Below, one piece after another: positions 33,735 through 41,975 of a DNA stretch of 64,000 bases; position 1 is the stretch's first letter, and each line of letters starts with the position of its first letter. The notes below the pieces were generated by a model. It did not search any database, was not told the DNA's origin, and worked only from the letters and a program-made list of their open reading frames with translations. Made by a program: the position numbers and the translations under genes. The stretch comes from Paenibacillus sp. FSL R5-0517 (GTDB lineage: Bacteria > Bacillota > Bacilli > Paenibacillales > Paenibacillaceae): contig NZ_CP150235.1 of the NCBI RefSeq assembly GCF_037974355.1, forward strand, positions 2,418,001-2,482,000, read 5' to 3'.

Positions 33735-34126
33735 AACGTAAATTGGGACAGGGGCTGGGTCTGAAGCTCACACGACAGCAGAAGGGCCGATTAGGTGAAG
33801 AGGCCGCCCGTCAATGGTTGCTAGAGAATGATTATCGGATCATTAGACAGAACTGGCGTTGCCGTAGCGGTGAGATTGACATCATTGCTTCTTACGAGGG
33901 ACTGATTGTTTTTGTAGAAGTAAGGAGCAGAAGTGGAGCCGCTCAGTATGGTACACCTCAGGAATCGGTTGATATGCGTAAAATACAGCAGGTGCGCTCA
34001 ACTGCATCCGTTTATTTGCAAATGACGGGAGAGATGGAACATCAGATTCGTTTTGATGTAATTGCCGTAATGCTTGATCAAGCAGGAGAGACGATATCTG
34101 TGAATCATATTGTTAATGCTTTTTAA
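33728..34126 (+). CDS. yraN: YraN family (UPF0102) endonuclease-like protein
   Basis: A 132-residue protein with the PD-(D/E)xK-like motifs of UPF0102: GRLGEEAARQWL, RCRSGEIDIIA and IVFVEVRSRS. The fold resembles Holliday-junction resolvases; the biological role is unknown. The ATG at 33728 overlaps the end of ylqH. It is the last gene before the 34127-34445 gap. Confidence 0.9.
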   Translation: MVERKLGQGLGLKLTRQQKGRLGEEAARQWLLENDYRIIRQNWRCRSGEIDIIASYEGLIVFVEVRSRSGAAQYGTPQESVDMRKIQQVRSTASVYLQMTGEMEHQIRFDVIAVMLDQAGETISVNHIVNAF

Positions 34127-34157
34127 GCATGACACGTAAATCAATGCTGTAACTTAA

Positions 34158-34172
34158 GATACGAAATGTATC
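34158..34172 (+). promoter_or_regulatory. Palindrome GATAC-N5-GTATC, copy A
   Basis: GATACGAAATGTATC, followed by ATTTCG. A near-identical site lies at 34380. It is 32 bases past yraN and upstream of a terminator (34266-34301). The paired arrangement suggests operators for one regulator, possibly with looping; the regulator is unknown. Confidence 0.45.
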
Positions 34173-34265
34173 ATTTCGATATGGAAGTTCGTTTATTTCA
34201 AAATCCAAGTTTAATTATGTCTTATTATTGCATTCCTTGAAGTCTTGAAATTAGTTATTATACTT

Positions 34266-34307
34266 AAGCCGCAGTTCCTCATCATGCAGGAAGTGTGGCT
34301 TTTTTTA
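34266..34307 (+). terminator. Terminator after yraN
   Basis: AAGCCGCAGTTCCT/AGGAAGTGTGGCTT stem (14 bp with G-U pairs) followed by a T7 tract. Confidence 0.9.
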
Positions 34308-34379
34308 ATTTTACGATGAAATGATAAAACAGAGGAGACAAACACTGATAATAAAATCAGTGTATTTCCTAAAAATATA

Positions 34380-34406
34380 GATACAAAATGTATCATTTGT
34401 TATAAA
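34380..34406 (+). promoter_or_regulatory. Palindrome GATAC-N5-GTATC, copy B, with -10 candidate
   Basis: GATACAAAATGTATC at 34380-34394, followed by ATTTGT and then TATAAA (34401-34406). The palindrome lies where the -35 and spacer would be, upstream of the small precursor gene at 34446. It matches copy A over 18 of 21 positions. Confidence 0.5.
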
Positions 34407-34445
34407 CTAAAAAAGTTGAAATTTAAAGAGAGGTTGGTGGGATGT

Positions 34446-34607
34446 ATGAAAGAGCTTCAGAATACGTCGAACAACACAGGAAAACGAGTATGGGAGTGTC
34501 CTCGGATGGAAGTGCTGGATATCAGCGAGACCATGAACGGTGGGCAAGGCATTTGGCAATATGTTTGGGACGGGGAGTTCTGGAAGCTTGAGCTTTTAGA
34601 AAGTTAA
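34446..34607 (+). CDS. Orphan paeninodin-like lasso-type RiPP precursor peptide
   Basis: A 53-residue peptide. The leader (WECPRMEVLDISETM, residues 16-30) has the Trp/Tyr-xx-Pro-x-hydrophobic recognition pattern and Thr29-Met30 that precede the core in paeninodin-family lasso precursors. The predicted core begins at Asn31 (NGGQGIWQYVWDGEFW) and ends LELLES. It has no Asp/Glu at core positions 7, 8 or 9 (Trp, Gln, Tyr), which a lasso ring needs; the first acid is at position 12. No lasso B/C genes lie nearby. The ATG at 34446 follows GGTGGG. The leader assignment is by pattern; whether it is modified is unknown. Confidence 0.65.
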   Translation: MKELQNTSNNTGKRVWECPRMEVLDISETMNGGQGIWQYVWDGEFWKLELLES

Positions 34608-34663
34608 AAGAGGTTAGAGGGAAACGTTAGATTCATAAATATATCGTGAGGTGTAGTGAGAAG

Positions 34664-35839
34664 ATGAAGACAAGTATCAAATGGATAATTCGACTAAGTA
34701 CACTATCTTTATGTTTCATTATGTTTGGAATCATGTATTCTGGCGTTTCTTATGCAGCTGATCCGTCTACACAGGCAAAGGTATCAGGTAAAGTTACGGA
34801 TCCTGAAGGATTTCCTATCCAGGATGCAACAATTAAGTATTCTCTTAGATACCAAGGGGAAAATACTGAAAAAAGCGTGAAGACAGATGCCACTGGAAGT
34901 TATTCCATCCTGGAGTCTGTTCAGGATTATACGGAAATCAGTTTTATAATTGAAGCAGAAGGATATGTGACAGACAGGCATCGTAATACCTACTATTTGT
35001 CAGAAGGGGAACAGATTTTGGTTAATTTTGAGCTTTACGAACCTTCTACGATTGTAGGATCTGTAACCGATCAAACAGGCAAGCCGATTCCGGATGCCCT
35101 GGTCAAAGTAACAGGGGCGTCGAATCGCCCGGTTAAAACGAATGAGCAAGGCCGGTATGCCGTTACTGGGCTTGATTTCGACTATAATCCGAACATTGCA
35201 ATCTGGGTAGATTCTGCGGATTATATGCTTTATGAACAGGATCGTTTGAATGTTCAAGCTGGAAAAACCTTAATCGTAGATGTTGTTTTGACAGAAGCAG
35301 CACACGTCCGCGGAAAAGTAGTAGATGAGGAGGGCAACCCAGTCACTGGAGCTAAAGTGAATGCTGGAGTCTCGGCAACAACGGATGCTCAAGGCAACTA
35401 TTTTATAAAACGCGTGCCAACAGGCGCCAGAACAATAACGGGGGAAGCATCAGGATACTTAAAAACTAGCCTTAACGTTACCCTTGTACAAGGGGATCAT
35501 AATACGTTTAATATCGTACTTAAGAAAGATGCAGATGTTACTCCCCCAGTAACCAAGTACAGATTAGTTCCAATCACAGACACCGTAAATGGGAAGACAT
35601 ACATCAAAGGATTTACCTTTAGACTCCAGGCTACCGACGAAGTCAAAGGATCAGGTGTAAAAACAACGCAATATCGAATCAATGGAGGAGCATGGAAGAA
35701 CTATGAAGGGCCTGTCCAATTTTTTGCTCCCGAGGTCAAGGTGGTAGAGTATTACAGTACTGATGTTGCTGGTAACCAGGAGAAGTACAACAAAATGGAT
35801 TTTGTTAAAGGTACTTTTGAAGGAGCAGGTCCATACTGA
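34664..35839 (+). CDS. Secreted protein with carboxypeptidase-regulatory-like repeats
   Basis: A 391-residue exported protein. A signal peptide (about 1-32, cleaved near SYAADPS) is followed by three carboxypeptidase-regulatory-like beta-sandwich domains (starts near VSGKVTD, IVGSVTDQTGKPIPDA and VRGKVVDEEGNPVTGA). The C-terminal OmpL47-type domain has TTQYRINGGAWKNYEGP and VEYYSTDVAGNQE. There is no LPxTG anchor or catalytic motif, so it may be a wall-associated or secreted adhesive or scaffold protein. The ATG at 34664 is preferred (GAGGTG upstream); an in-frame GTG lies at 34646. It starts 57 bases after the RiPP-like gene and may share its transcript. Confidence 0.8.
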   Translation: MKTSIKWIIRLSTLSLCFIMFGIMYSGVSYAADPSTQAKVSGKVTDPEGFPIQDATIKYSLRYQGENTEKSVKTDATGSYSILESVQDYTEISFIIEAEGYVTDRHRNTYYLSEGEQILVNFELYEPSTIVGSVTDQTGKPIPDALVKVTGASNRPVKTNEQGRYAVTGLDFDYNPNIAIWVDSADYMLYEQDRLNVQAGKTLIVDVVLTEAAHVRGKVVDEEGNPVTGAKVNAGVSATTDAQGNYFIKRVPTGARTITGEASGYLKTSLNVTLVQGDHNTFNIVLKKDADVTPPVTKYRLVPITDTVNGKTYIKGFTFRLQATDEVKGSGVKTTQYRINGGAWKNYEGPVQFFAPEVKVVEYYSTDVAGNQEKYNKMDFVKGTFEGAGPY

Positions 35840-35872
35840 TTCGAGCGTTGACGTGATCGTAATTTCCTGACG

Positions 35873-36046
35873 GTGCAAATTGGCTGGTTCAAAATAGACG
35901 GCTCTGACTTGATGATCGCCATTAGTGGATCAGGATTCGGAGTCGTCTTTTTCATTCTTGCGCCTGTAGTCATAGTTTTCGGAGCCATCCCTTTGAATCT
36001 CCTGAACAGAAGGGTGTATAATCAAGGATGTAATCTGGAGTTATAA
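35873..36046 (+). CDS. Possible small membrane ORF
   Basis: A 57-codon frame starting at GTG 35873 encodes one strongly hydrophobic segment (GVVFFILAPVVIVFGAIPL) followed by NLLNRR, a plausible transmembrane helix with positive-inside flank. There is no good ribosome binding site before the GTG or before the internal ATG at 35912, so it may be a remnant or nothing. Low confidence; listed because the amino-acid pattern is not random-looking. Confidence 0.25.
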   Translation: MQIGWFKIDGSDLMIAISGSGFGVVFFILAPVVIVFGAIPLNLLNRRVYNQGCNLEL

Positions 36047-36133
36047 TCTTTTGATTAGTCATAAACGAGTTATACAAGACCGTAAGTCTTTGTTACGGTT
36101 ACAAGTGATATTATAATCAGGGAGGTACGGCCG

Positions 36134-36685
36134 ATGAGTAAAGTTACAAAAACAAGTAATGTAGTCAGAGAAGCGATTCAAAATCGTCGCACGGTGAAAA
36201 AATTTAAAAAAGAAGCTGTTCCTACACAGCAAATTATAGAATTGCTGGACACTGCAGTCTGGGCTCCTAACCATAAACTGCGTGAACCTTGGAGGTTCCT
36301 GTTATTTACCGGGAATGGGCGGAAGAAACTGGCTGAGGCCATTGACGCAGAAATGGGAGAAGACAATAAATTTTCAGCGAATATTATGCAAGTTCCATCC
36401 GTTATGCTTGTTGTTCTGGAGGAAGATCCAAGACAGAATATCTGGGACGAAGACTTCGCTGCGGTAAGTGCATTGGTTCAGAACTTTATGCTTGCAGCCT
36501 GGAGTGAAGATATTGGTACATTCTGGGTGACCAAGCCATTCCTTTACGCTCCCAAATTCCGCAAACCTCTTGGCATAGAGGCGGGTGAGAAGATTATAGG
36601 CATGGTTTACATGGGATACCCCGATGTTATTCCTTCTGCCAAAGAACGTACACCTGCGAAGGACAAACTGACTCTTTTTGAGTGA
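36134..36685 (+). CDS. Nitroreductase family protein
   Basis: A 183-residue FMN-dependent nitroreductase-fold protein. FMN-binding features are visible: NRRTVKKFK near the N-terminus, DTAVWAPNHKLREPWRF, and a C-terminal GEKIIGMVYMGYP. The family reduces nitro compounds, quinones or other substrates with NAD(P)H as a homodimer; the substrate is not assignable. The ATG follows GGGAGG. It is monocistronic and ends in a strong terminator. Confidence 0.88.
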   Translation: MSKVTKTSNVVREAIQNRRTVKKFKKEAVPTQQIIELLDTAVWAPNHKLREPWRFLLFTGNGRKKLAEAIDAEMGEDNKFSANIMQVPSVMLVVLEEDPRQNIWDEDFAAVSALVQNFMLAAWSEDIGTFWVTKPFLYAPKFRKPLGIEAGEKIIGMVYMGYPDVIPSAKERTPAKDKLTLFE

Positions 36686-36695
36686 TGAAAAATTG

Positions 36696-36742
36696 ACGTA
36701 CAAGTACCTCTCCTCAAAAGAGAGCCACTTGTACGTTTTTTT
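36696..36742 (+). terminator. Terminator after nitroreductase gene
   Basis: Perfect ACGTACAAGT/ACTTGTACGT stem with an inner CTCT/AGAG pairing, followed by T7. It lies between convergent genes and precedes comM's end. Confidence 0.9.
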
Positions 36743-36868
36743 GTTGTGAGGACATATTCCTATATTAAAACCTGCATGAAATATTTGTCTTGACCATGCT
36801 ATTCAGTCTACAGGTTGATGATATCGCGTTGTGATTTTTGGTAAACCTGTTCTTCCCTCGTAAACTTC

Positions 36869-38479
36869 TCAAAATAAATTAAGATCCAATTGACGATACT
36901 GTATGGCTTCAGCCACATGGGCGGTCACAATTTCACCATCATGGTCAAGATCAGCAATGGTCTGTGCCATCTTGATAATCCGATCATGTGCACGCATGCT
37001 CAGGTTCAAGGTTTGCAGTGTTTGCTCTAACAGCTGCTCTGCCTCATGGGGGAGATGGATCGTTCGTCGCAAAAGTGTGCCCGAGAGCTGGCTATTCCAG
37101 CGAACCGAACTTTGGGCATAACGGGTGGACTGAATCTGATGAGCATGGATGACTTTTGACTGCATTTCTTCAGAGGAAGGGGAAGCAGCAGACTTGCGCC
37201 ACTCGCCTGGTGGAGGAACCTCAACCTGAAGATCAATACGGTCCAGCAATGGCCCTGAAATTTTGGCCCGATACGCCGCAACACGAGCGGGACTGCATAT
37301 ACAGCGCTGCTCCTCCGAATGAGCGGACAAATATCCGCAGGGGCAGGGATTCATGGAACATGCGAGCATGAACTGGGCTGGGAAGGTGAATGCTGCCCGC
37401 GCCCGGCTAATCGTCACTGTGCGATCCTCTAACGGCTGCCTTAATACCTCCAGCACTTGACGCTGGAACTCAGGTAATTCATCCAGAAAAAGTATGCCTC
37501 GGTGGGCAAGGCTAACTTCACCCGGTTTTGGTATACCACCGCCTCCAATCAGACCAGAGGTGGAAATCGTGTGGTGAGGGGAGCGAAAAGGTCTGTCTGC
37601 AATCAGGCCTTGAGGCGCTTCTTTTAACTTGCCTGCGGCACTTAATACTTTGGTTACTTCTAACGCTTCATCTTCTGACAGTGGTGGAAGGATGGTAGGC
37701 AAACGTTTGATTAACATCGTTTTGCCCGTGCCTGGTGGTCCAACGAGCAGTATATTATGCATGCCGGCTGCAGCAATCATAAGCGCGCGTTTGACATGAT
37801 GCTGTCCCAGAACATCACTATAGTCATCTGCAAATGATGGTATTTGACTCGTATTTCTATCCGCCTTCTTGTAAGTTTTATCTGTTATAGGAGCAACGAG
37901 GTGAGCATAGTTTTTCAACACAATGGGTCCTGAATTTGAATGATGTGGTGTTCCCGCTGAACTAGTTGATTGGTCTGGGTTTTCCGGAGCTATATCCTGC
38001 AAATGCCGAATGCCATACACCTGGATACCTCGAATCAGTGACGCTTCCTCCACGTTATCATAAGGAAGGAGCATGGACGTAAAGCCTTGTCTTTTGGCCA
38101 GATCCACCATGGATAAAATGCCGGGTACGGATCTGATCGAACCGTCCAATGCCAGTTCGCCAACCACGAGTGTCCGTTCCTGGGGAGGAAGTACAAGCTG
38201 GCCGCTTGTCATAAGTAAACCAATAGCAATGGCTAGATCAAAGGAAGATCCTTCCTTGCGCAGATCGGCAGGGGCCAGATTGATTGTGATCCGCTGTAAA
38301 GGATACTGATATCCGCAGTTTTTAATCGCTGCACGAACACGTTCAACAGCCTCACGAATGGCTGAATCCGGTAAGCCGATGATGGAGGTCTGTGGCAGAC
38401 CATTGGATAAATCGGTTTCCACCTCAATCAGAACGCCATCGATTCCGTACAAACACGCACTGTGTAATTTTCCGTACAT
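36869..38479 (-). CDS. comM: YifB/ComM family Mg-chelatase-like AAA+ ATPase
   Basis: A 536-residue protein. The N-terminal ChlI-type domain (1-120) is followed by an AAA+ core with Walker A GPPGTGKTML and Walker B ILFLDELPEF, a Cys cluster (CSMNPCPCGY and CICSP), and a C-terminal Mg-chelatase domain. ComM acts as a branch-migration helicase in natural transformation in Gram-negative bacteria; a similar role here is inferred, and dprA lies 3.5 kb away. The ATG at 38479 (MYGKLHSACLYGIDG) has GAGGTG upstream; the frame is open to 38521 without support. Confidence 0.92.
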   Translation of the reverse strand: MYGKLHSACLYGIDGVLIEVETDLSNGLPQTSIIGLPDSAIREAVERVRAAIKNCGYQYPLQRITINLAPADLRKEGSSFDLAIAIGLLMTSGQLVLPPQERTLVVGELALDGSIRSVPGILSMVDLAKRQGFTSMLLPYDNVEEASLIRGIQVYGIRHLQDIAPENPDQSTSSAGTPHHSNSGPIVLKNYAHLVAPITDKTYKKADRNTSQIPSFADDYSDVLGQHHVKRALMIAAAGMHNILLVGPPGTGKTMLIKRLPTILPPLSEDEALEVTKVLSAAGKLKEAPQGLIADRPFRSPHHTISTSGLIGGGGIPKPGEVSLAHRGILFLDELPEFQRQVLEVLRQPLEDRTVTISRARAAFTFPAQFMLACSMNPCPCGYLSAHSEEQRCICSPARVAAYRAKISGPLLDRIDLQVEVPPPGEWRKSAASPSSEEMQSKVIHAHQIQSTRYAQSSVRWNSQLSGTLLRRTIHLPHEAEQLLEQTLQTLNLSMRAHDRIIKMAQTIADLDHDGEIVTAHVAEAIQYRQLDLNLF

Positions 38480-38878
38480 GACAAAGAAACACCTCACTCG
38501 ATTCTTGACTCCGCATAACACGGGCCAGTCTACGAATTAAGGTGCTTCCTCAGCTTCTATTAAGCATTTTATATAAAAGGAATCATGGAGTCAACCTGTC
38601 ATTATCATAGCTGTAAACATCATTCCTGATCCCTGAATTTTATTTTTGGAAGCAAATCATTCAATAGCTTTGGCGAAAATGGCCTACGTATAAACTTTAA
38701 TTATGGTTATCAAATATTTGAATTTTATATTTTACACAATCTAATTTAACATAATTAAATTGAATAGTAAAATCATTTGTGCTCAATTATTCTGTTTTTT
38801 TTCTAATTTGTGATAAGATAGATTTATAGTTCCTTTCTATAAGGAATAGAATGCACAATAGGCAGGTGAGAAAGACAT
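38480..38878. promoter_or_regulatory. AT-rich divergent region with candidate OhrR operator
   Basis: This gap separates comM and ohrR. CAATCTAATTTA (38737-38748) and TAATTAAATTG (38752-38762) form an inverted repeat similar in style to OhrR sites, which are AATT-rich palindromes. A second one, TTCC-N9-GGAA, lies just before the ohrR ribosome binding site. No -10/-35 pair is convincing. Confidence 0.4.
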
Positions 38879-39334
38879 ATGCAGACTGACAGTTTGAAGC
38901 TGGATAACCAATTATGCTTTGCCATATATGCTTGTTCACGTGAGATTACGAAGATGTACCAACCTTATTTGGAGGTACTTGGCGTAACATACTCCCAGTA
39001 TCTGGTCTTGATGGTATTGTGGGAACGTGAAGAATGTACGGTTAAGGAGATCGGGGAGGCGCTCTATCTCGATTCGGGAACATTGACACCACTTCTCAAA
39101 CGGTTGCAGTCAGCAGGACTTATTAATCGCGAACGCTCGGCTCAGGATGAACGAAAAGTATTAATTACACTAACTGACTCCGGCCGTGAGTTGCGGAACA
39201 AGGCATTGTCCATACCTGCAGCCATTCAGGGAGACGCGTGTTTGAACAGTACAGAGTTTGAAGCTTTATTGGGTCAGTTCAAAGGGTTGCTGGAAAAAGT
39301 TCACGAAACCAACACGAACGCAGTCAAAAAATAA
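38879..39334 (+). CDS. ohrR: OhrR-type MarR family organic-peroxide regulator
   Basis: A 151-residue winged-helix repressor. The N-terminal [20 protein letters not shown] matches OhrR, with the reactive sensor Cys at position 13. The recognition-helix region is [21 protein letters not shown], followed by the wing ([10 protein letters not shown]). Family members lose DNA binding when this Cys is oxidised by organic peroxides. The usual partner gene ohrA is not adjacent. The ATG follows CAGGTGAG. Confidence 0.9.
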   Translation: MQTDSLKLDNQLCFAIYACSREITKMYQPYLEVLGVTYSQYLVLMVLWEREECTVKEIGEALYLDSGTLTPLLKRLQSAGLINRERSAQDERKVLITLTDSGRELRNKALSIPAAIQGDACLNSTEFEALLGQFKGLLEKVHETNTNAVKK

Positions 39335-39354
39335 AAGTAGTTTTACATCAAGGA

Positions 39355-39382
39355 AACCTTAGCTTTTAGCTGAGGTTTTTTC
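39355..39382 (+). terminator. Terminator after ohrR
   Basis: AACCTTAGCT-ttt-AGCTGAGGTT stem followed by T6. Confidence 0.88.
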
Positions 39383-39458
39383 CATATATACCCAAGCATT
39401 CACAATATGGGATCATACTCATATCAAAATACTGTCTATTAACCATTAATTTTTTAAG

Positions 39459-39485
39459 GAAAGCGTTTTAAAAACGTGTTACAAT
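39459..39485 (+). promoter_or_regulatory. Extended -10 promoter of sucCD with imperfect cre-like site
   Basis: TGtTACAAT (39477-39485) is an extended -10 element. Just upstream, GGAAAGCGTTTTAAA resembles a CcpA cre box with two mismatches. Catabolite control of succinyl-CoA synthetase would fit, but this is inferred. Confidence 0.4.
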
Positions 39486-39576
39486 GAATTGGGTTTAAGT
39501 GAAAATAGTCAACATTTGTCTTTTGTTAGTCTACCAACCCGCCTTGTTGCAGTCATGTTGATAGGAGGATTCGAGA

Positions 39577-40737
39577 ATGAATATCCATGAATATCAAGGA
39601 AAAGAAGTACTGAAACAGTATGGAGTTACCGTTCCAAACGGAAAGGTTGCTTATACAGTCGATGAAGCGGTTGCGGCCGCAGAGGCACTGGGCAGTCCGG
39701 TGACTGTTGTTAAAGCGCAAATTCACGCAGGTGGCCGGGGTAAAGCCGGCGGCGTAAAAGTGGCGAAGAGTACGGATGAAGTTCGTGCCTATGCTTCCGA
39801 AATTCTGGGTAAAGTATTGGTAACACACCAAACTGGACCAGAAGGGAAAGAAGTAAAACGTCTTCTGATTGAAGAAGGATGCGATATCCGCAAAGAGTAT
39901 TATGTGGGTGTTGTTGTGGACCGTGCCACAGGCCGTGTAGTTATGATGGCTTCCGAAGAAGGCGGTACTGAGATTGAAGAAGTAGCTGAAGCTACACCTG
40001 AGAAAATTTTCAAAGAAATTATTGACCCTGCCATTGGATTGCAAGTGTTCCAGGCGCGTAAACTGGCCTACAGCATTAAGATTCCGAATGAATTGGTGAA
40101 CAAAGCCGTTAAGTTCATGCTCGCGCTGTACACTGCATTTGTCGAAAAAGATTGCTCTATTGCCGAGATCAATCCTCTCGTTGTTACCGGAGATGGAAAC
40201 GTTATCGCTCTAGATGCGAAATTAAACTTTGACTCCAACGCCTTGTTCCGTCACAAAGACATTATGGAACTGCGTGATCTGGATGAAGAGGATGAAAAAG
40301 AAATCGAAGCTTCCAAATACGACCTCAGCTACATAGCACTTGATGGCAACATCGGCTGTATGGTCAATGGTGCGGGACTTGCGATGGCAACGATGGACAT
40401 TATCAAATACTACGGTGGAGACCCGGCCAACTTCCTTGACGTTGGGGGCGGTGCTACAACGGAGAAGGTGACAGAAGCATTCAAAATCATCTTGTCCGAT
40501 GCCAAAGTAGCTGGGATCTTTGTTAACATTTTCGGTGGTATCATGCGCTGTGATGTTATCGCCAATGGTGTTGTTGAAGCCGCGAAGCAGCTTGGCCTGA
40601 CCAAACCGCTGGTTGTTCGTCTTGAAGGAACTAACGTGGAGCTTGGCAAACGTATTTTGGGTGAATCTGGCCTGAATATCGTTCCTGCTGATTCCATGGC
40701 CGATGGTGCACAGAAAATTGTTGCCCTCGTAAAATAA
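39577..40737 (+). CDS. sucC: Succinyl-CoA synthetase, beta subunit
   Basis: A 386-residue ADP-forming subunit with an ATP-grasp nucleotide domain (N-terminal [31 protein letters not shown]) and a CoA-ligase C-domain ([14 protein letters not shown]). It makes succinate and ATP from succinyl-CoA in the TCA cycle with SucD. The ATG follows ATAGGAGG. sucD follows after 63 bases. Confidence 0.98.
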   Translation: MNIHEYQGKEVLKQYGVTVPNGKVAYTVDEAVAAAEALGSPVTVVKAQIHAGGRGKAGGVKVAKSTDEVRAYASEILGKVLVTHQTGPEGKEVKRLLIEEGCDIRKEYYVGVVVDRATGRVVMMASEEGGTEIEEVAEATPEKIFKEIIDPAIGLQVFQARKLAYSIKIPNELVNKAVKFMLALYTAFVEKDCSIAEINPLVVTGDGNVIALDAKLNFDSNALFRHKDIMELRDLDEEDEKEIEASKYDLSYIALDGNIGCMVNGAGLAMATMDIIKYYGGDPANFLDVGGGATTEKVTEAFKIILSDAKVAGIFVNIFGGIMRCDVIANGVVEAAKQLGLTKPLVVRLEGTNVELGKRILGESGLNIVPADSMADGAQKIVALVK

Positions 40738-40800
40738 GTTCATTCCTTAGTACCGGAGCTGTCCGGGAATTGAAAAATAACCGTAAGGATGTGAAGCAAC

Positions 40801-41730
40801 GTGAGTATTTTGATCGATAAAAATACAAAAGTCATTACGCAAGGCATTACGGGTTCAACGGGAATGTTCCACACGAAGGGCGCATTGGACTACGGAACCC
40901 AGATGGTAGGCGGAGTTACACCGGGTAAAGGCGGAACTAATGTGGATATCACGCTGGAAGACGGTACAGTAGCCAGTCTGCCGGTGTTCAACACTGTGCA
41001 GGAAGCGAAGGAAGCTACAGGCGCAACAGCGAGCGTCATTTACGTTCCTCCTGCATTTGCAGCAGATTCTATTATGGAAGCTGTTGACGCAGAGCTGGAC
41101 CTCGTAATCTGTATTACAGAAGGTATTCCGGTTCTTGACATGATCAAGGTTGACCGCTTCATGGAAGGTAAAAATACCGTCCTGATCGGACCGAACTGTC
41201 CAGGTGTCATTACACCAGGCGAATGTAAAATCGGTATCATGCCTGGTTATATCCATATGGCAGGGCACGTTGGCGTTGTTTCCCGTAGTGGAACACTTAC
41301 CTATGAAGCCGTTCATCAACTGACGACGCGTGGCATTGGACAATCTTCTGCTGTAGGAATCGGGGGAGACCCTGTAAAAGGCTCCGAGTTCATTGATATC
41401 CTCAAACGGTTCAATGAAGATCCACAGACTCATGCAGTCATCATGATTGGTGAGATTGGTGGTACAGCTGAAGAAGATGCTGCTGATTGGGTTCGTGAAA
41501 ACATGACCAAACCGGTTGTGGGCTTTATCGGTGGCGTAACAGCGCCTCCAGGCAAACGTATGGGCCATGCTGGCGCTATTATCTCTGGTGGTAAAGGTAC
41601 AGCCAAAGAAAAGATTGCCAAGCTGGAATCGTGCGGTATCAAAGTAGCCCCAACACCTGCTGAGATGGGCTCGACTTTGGTGAGTGTACTTGAAGAGCGC
41701 GGTATTTTGAATTTGTGCACGACACATTAA
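40801..41730 (+). CDS. sucD: Succinyl-CoA synthetase, alpha subunit
   Basis: A 309-residue CoA-binding subunit. The Rossmann N-domain has [10 protein letters not shown] and GGVTPGKGG. The phosphohistidine lies in [14 protein letters not shown]. It begins with GTG at 40801, nine bases after AAGGATGTG. The C-terminus extends to LNLCTTH. It ends the sucCD operon at a strong terminator. Confidence 0.98.
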   Translation: MSILIDKNTKVITQGITGSTGMFHTKGALDYGTQMVGGVTPGKGGTNVDITLEDGTVASLPVFNTVQEAKEATGATASVIYVPPAFAADSIMEAVDAELDLVICITEGIPVLDMIKVDRFMEGKNTVLIGPNCPGVITPGECKIGIMPGYIHMAGHVGVVSRSGTLTYEAVHQLTTRGIGQSSAVGIGGDPVKGSEFIDILKRFNEDPQTHAVIMIGEIGGTAEEDAADWVRENMTKPVVGFIGGVTAPPGKRMGHAGAIISGGKGTAKEKIAKLESCGIKVAPTPAEMGSTLVSVLEERGILNLCTTH

Positions 41731-41810
41731 TTCCTTTTCGTTATAATAGAAGAAACGGCTCAGAAATGATGTATTTTTGGTAAGCCGACTATTATGGATA
41801 CGGAAAAGGT

Positions 41811-41853
41811 AAGCAACCTTTTGTCCTTAAACAGGGCGAAGGGTTGCTTTTTT
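41811..41853 (+). terminator. Terminator after sucD
   Basis: AAGCAACCTT/AAGGGTTGCTT outer stem with an inner TGTCCTT/AGGGCGA pairing, followed by T6. Confidence 0.88.
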
Positions 41854-41975
41854 GCGTTTTTTTACGGGAAAAAGAAAGTGAAGTTACTTCTTATCTACGT
41901 AAACGCTTGCAATCCGTGACCACATCACACACAATATGAGGGAAGATTCTCTTCCCGCTCTGGGAGGTTTATGGT

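Noticed and set aside
35752..35988. 78-codon minus-strand frame after the exported protein gene
   Set aside because: It overlaps the end of a convincing gene and its translation is Pro/Lys-rich without a recognisable fold. The plus-strand frame there is the more protein-like one.
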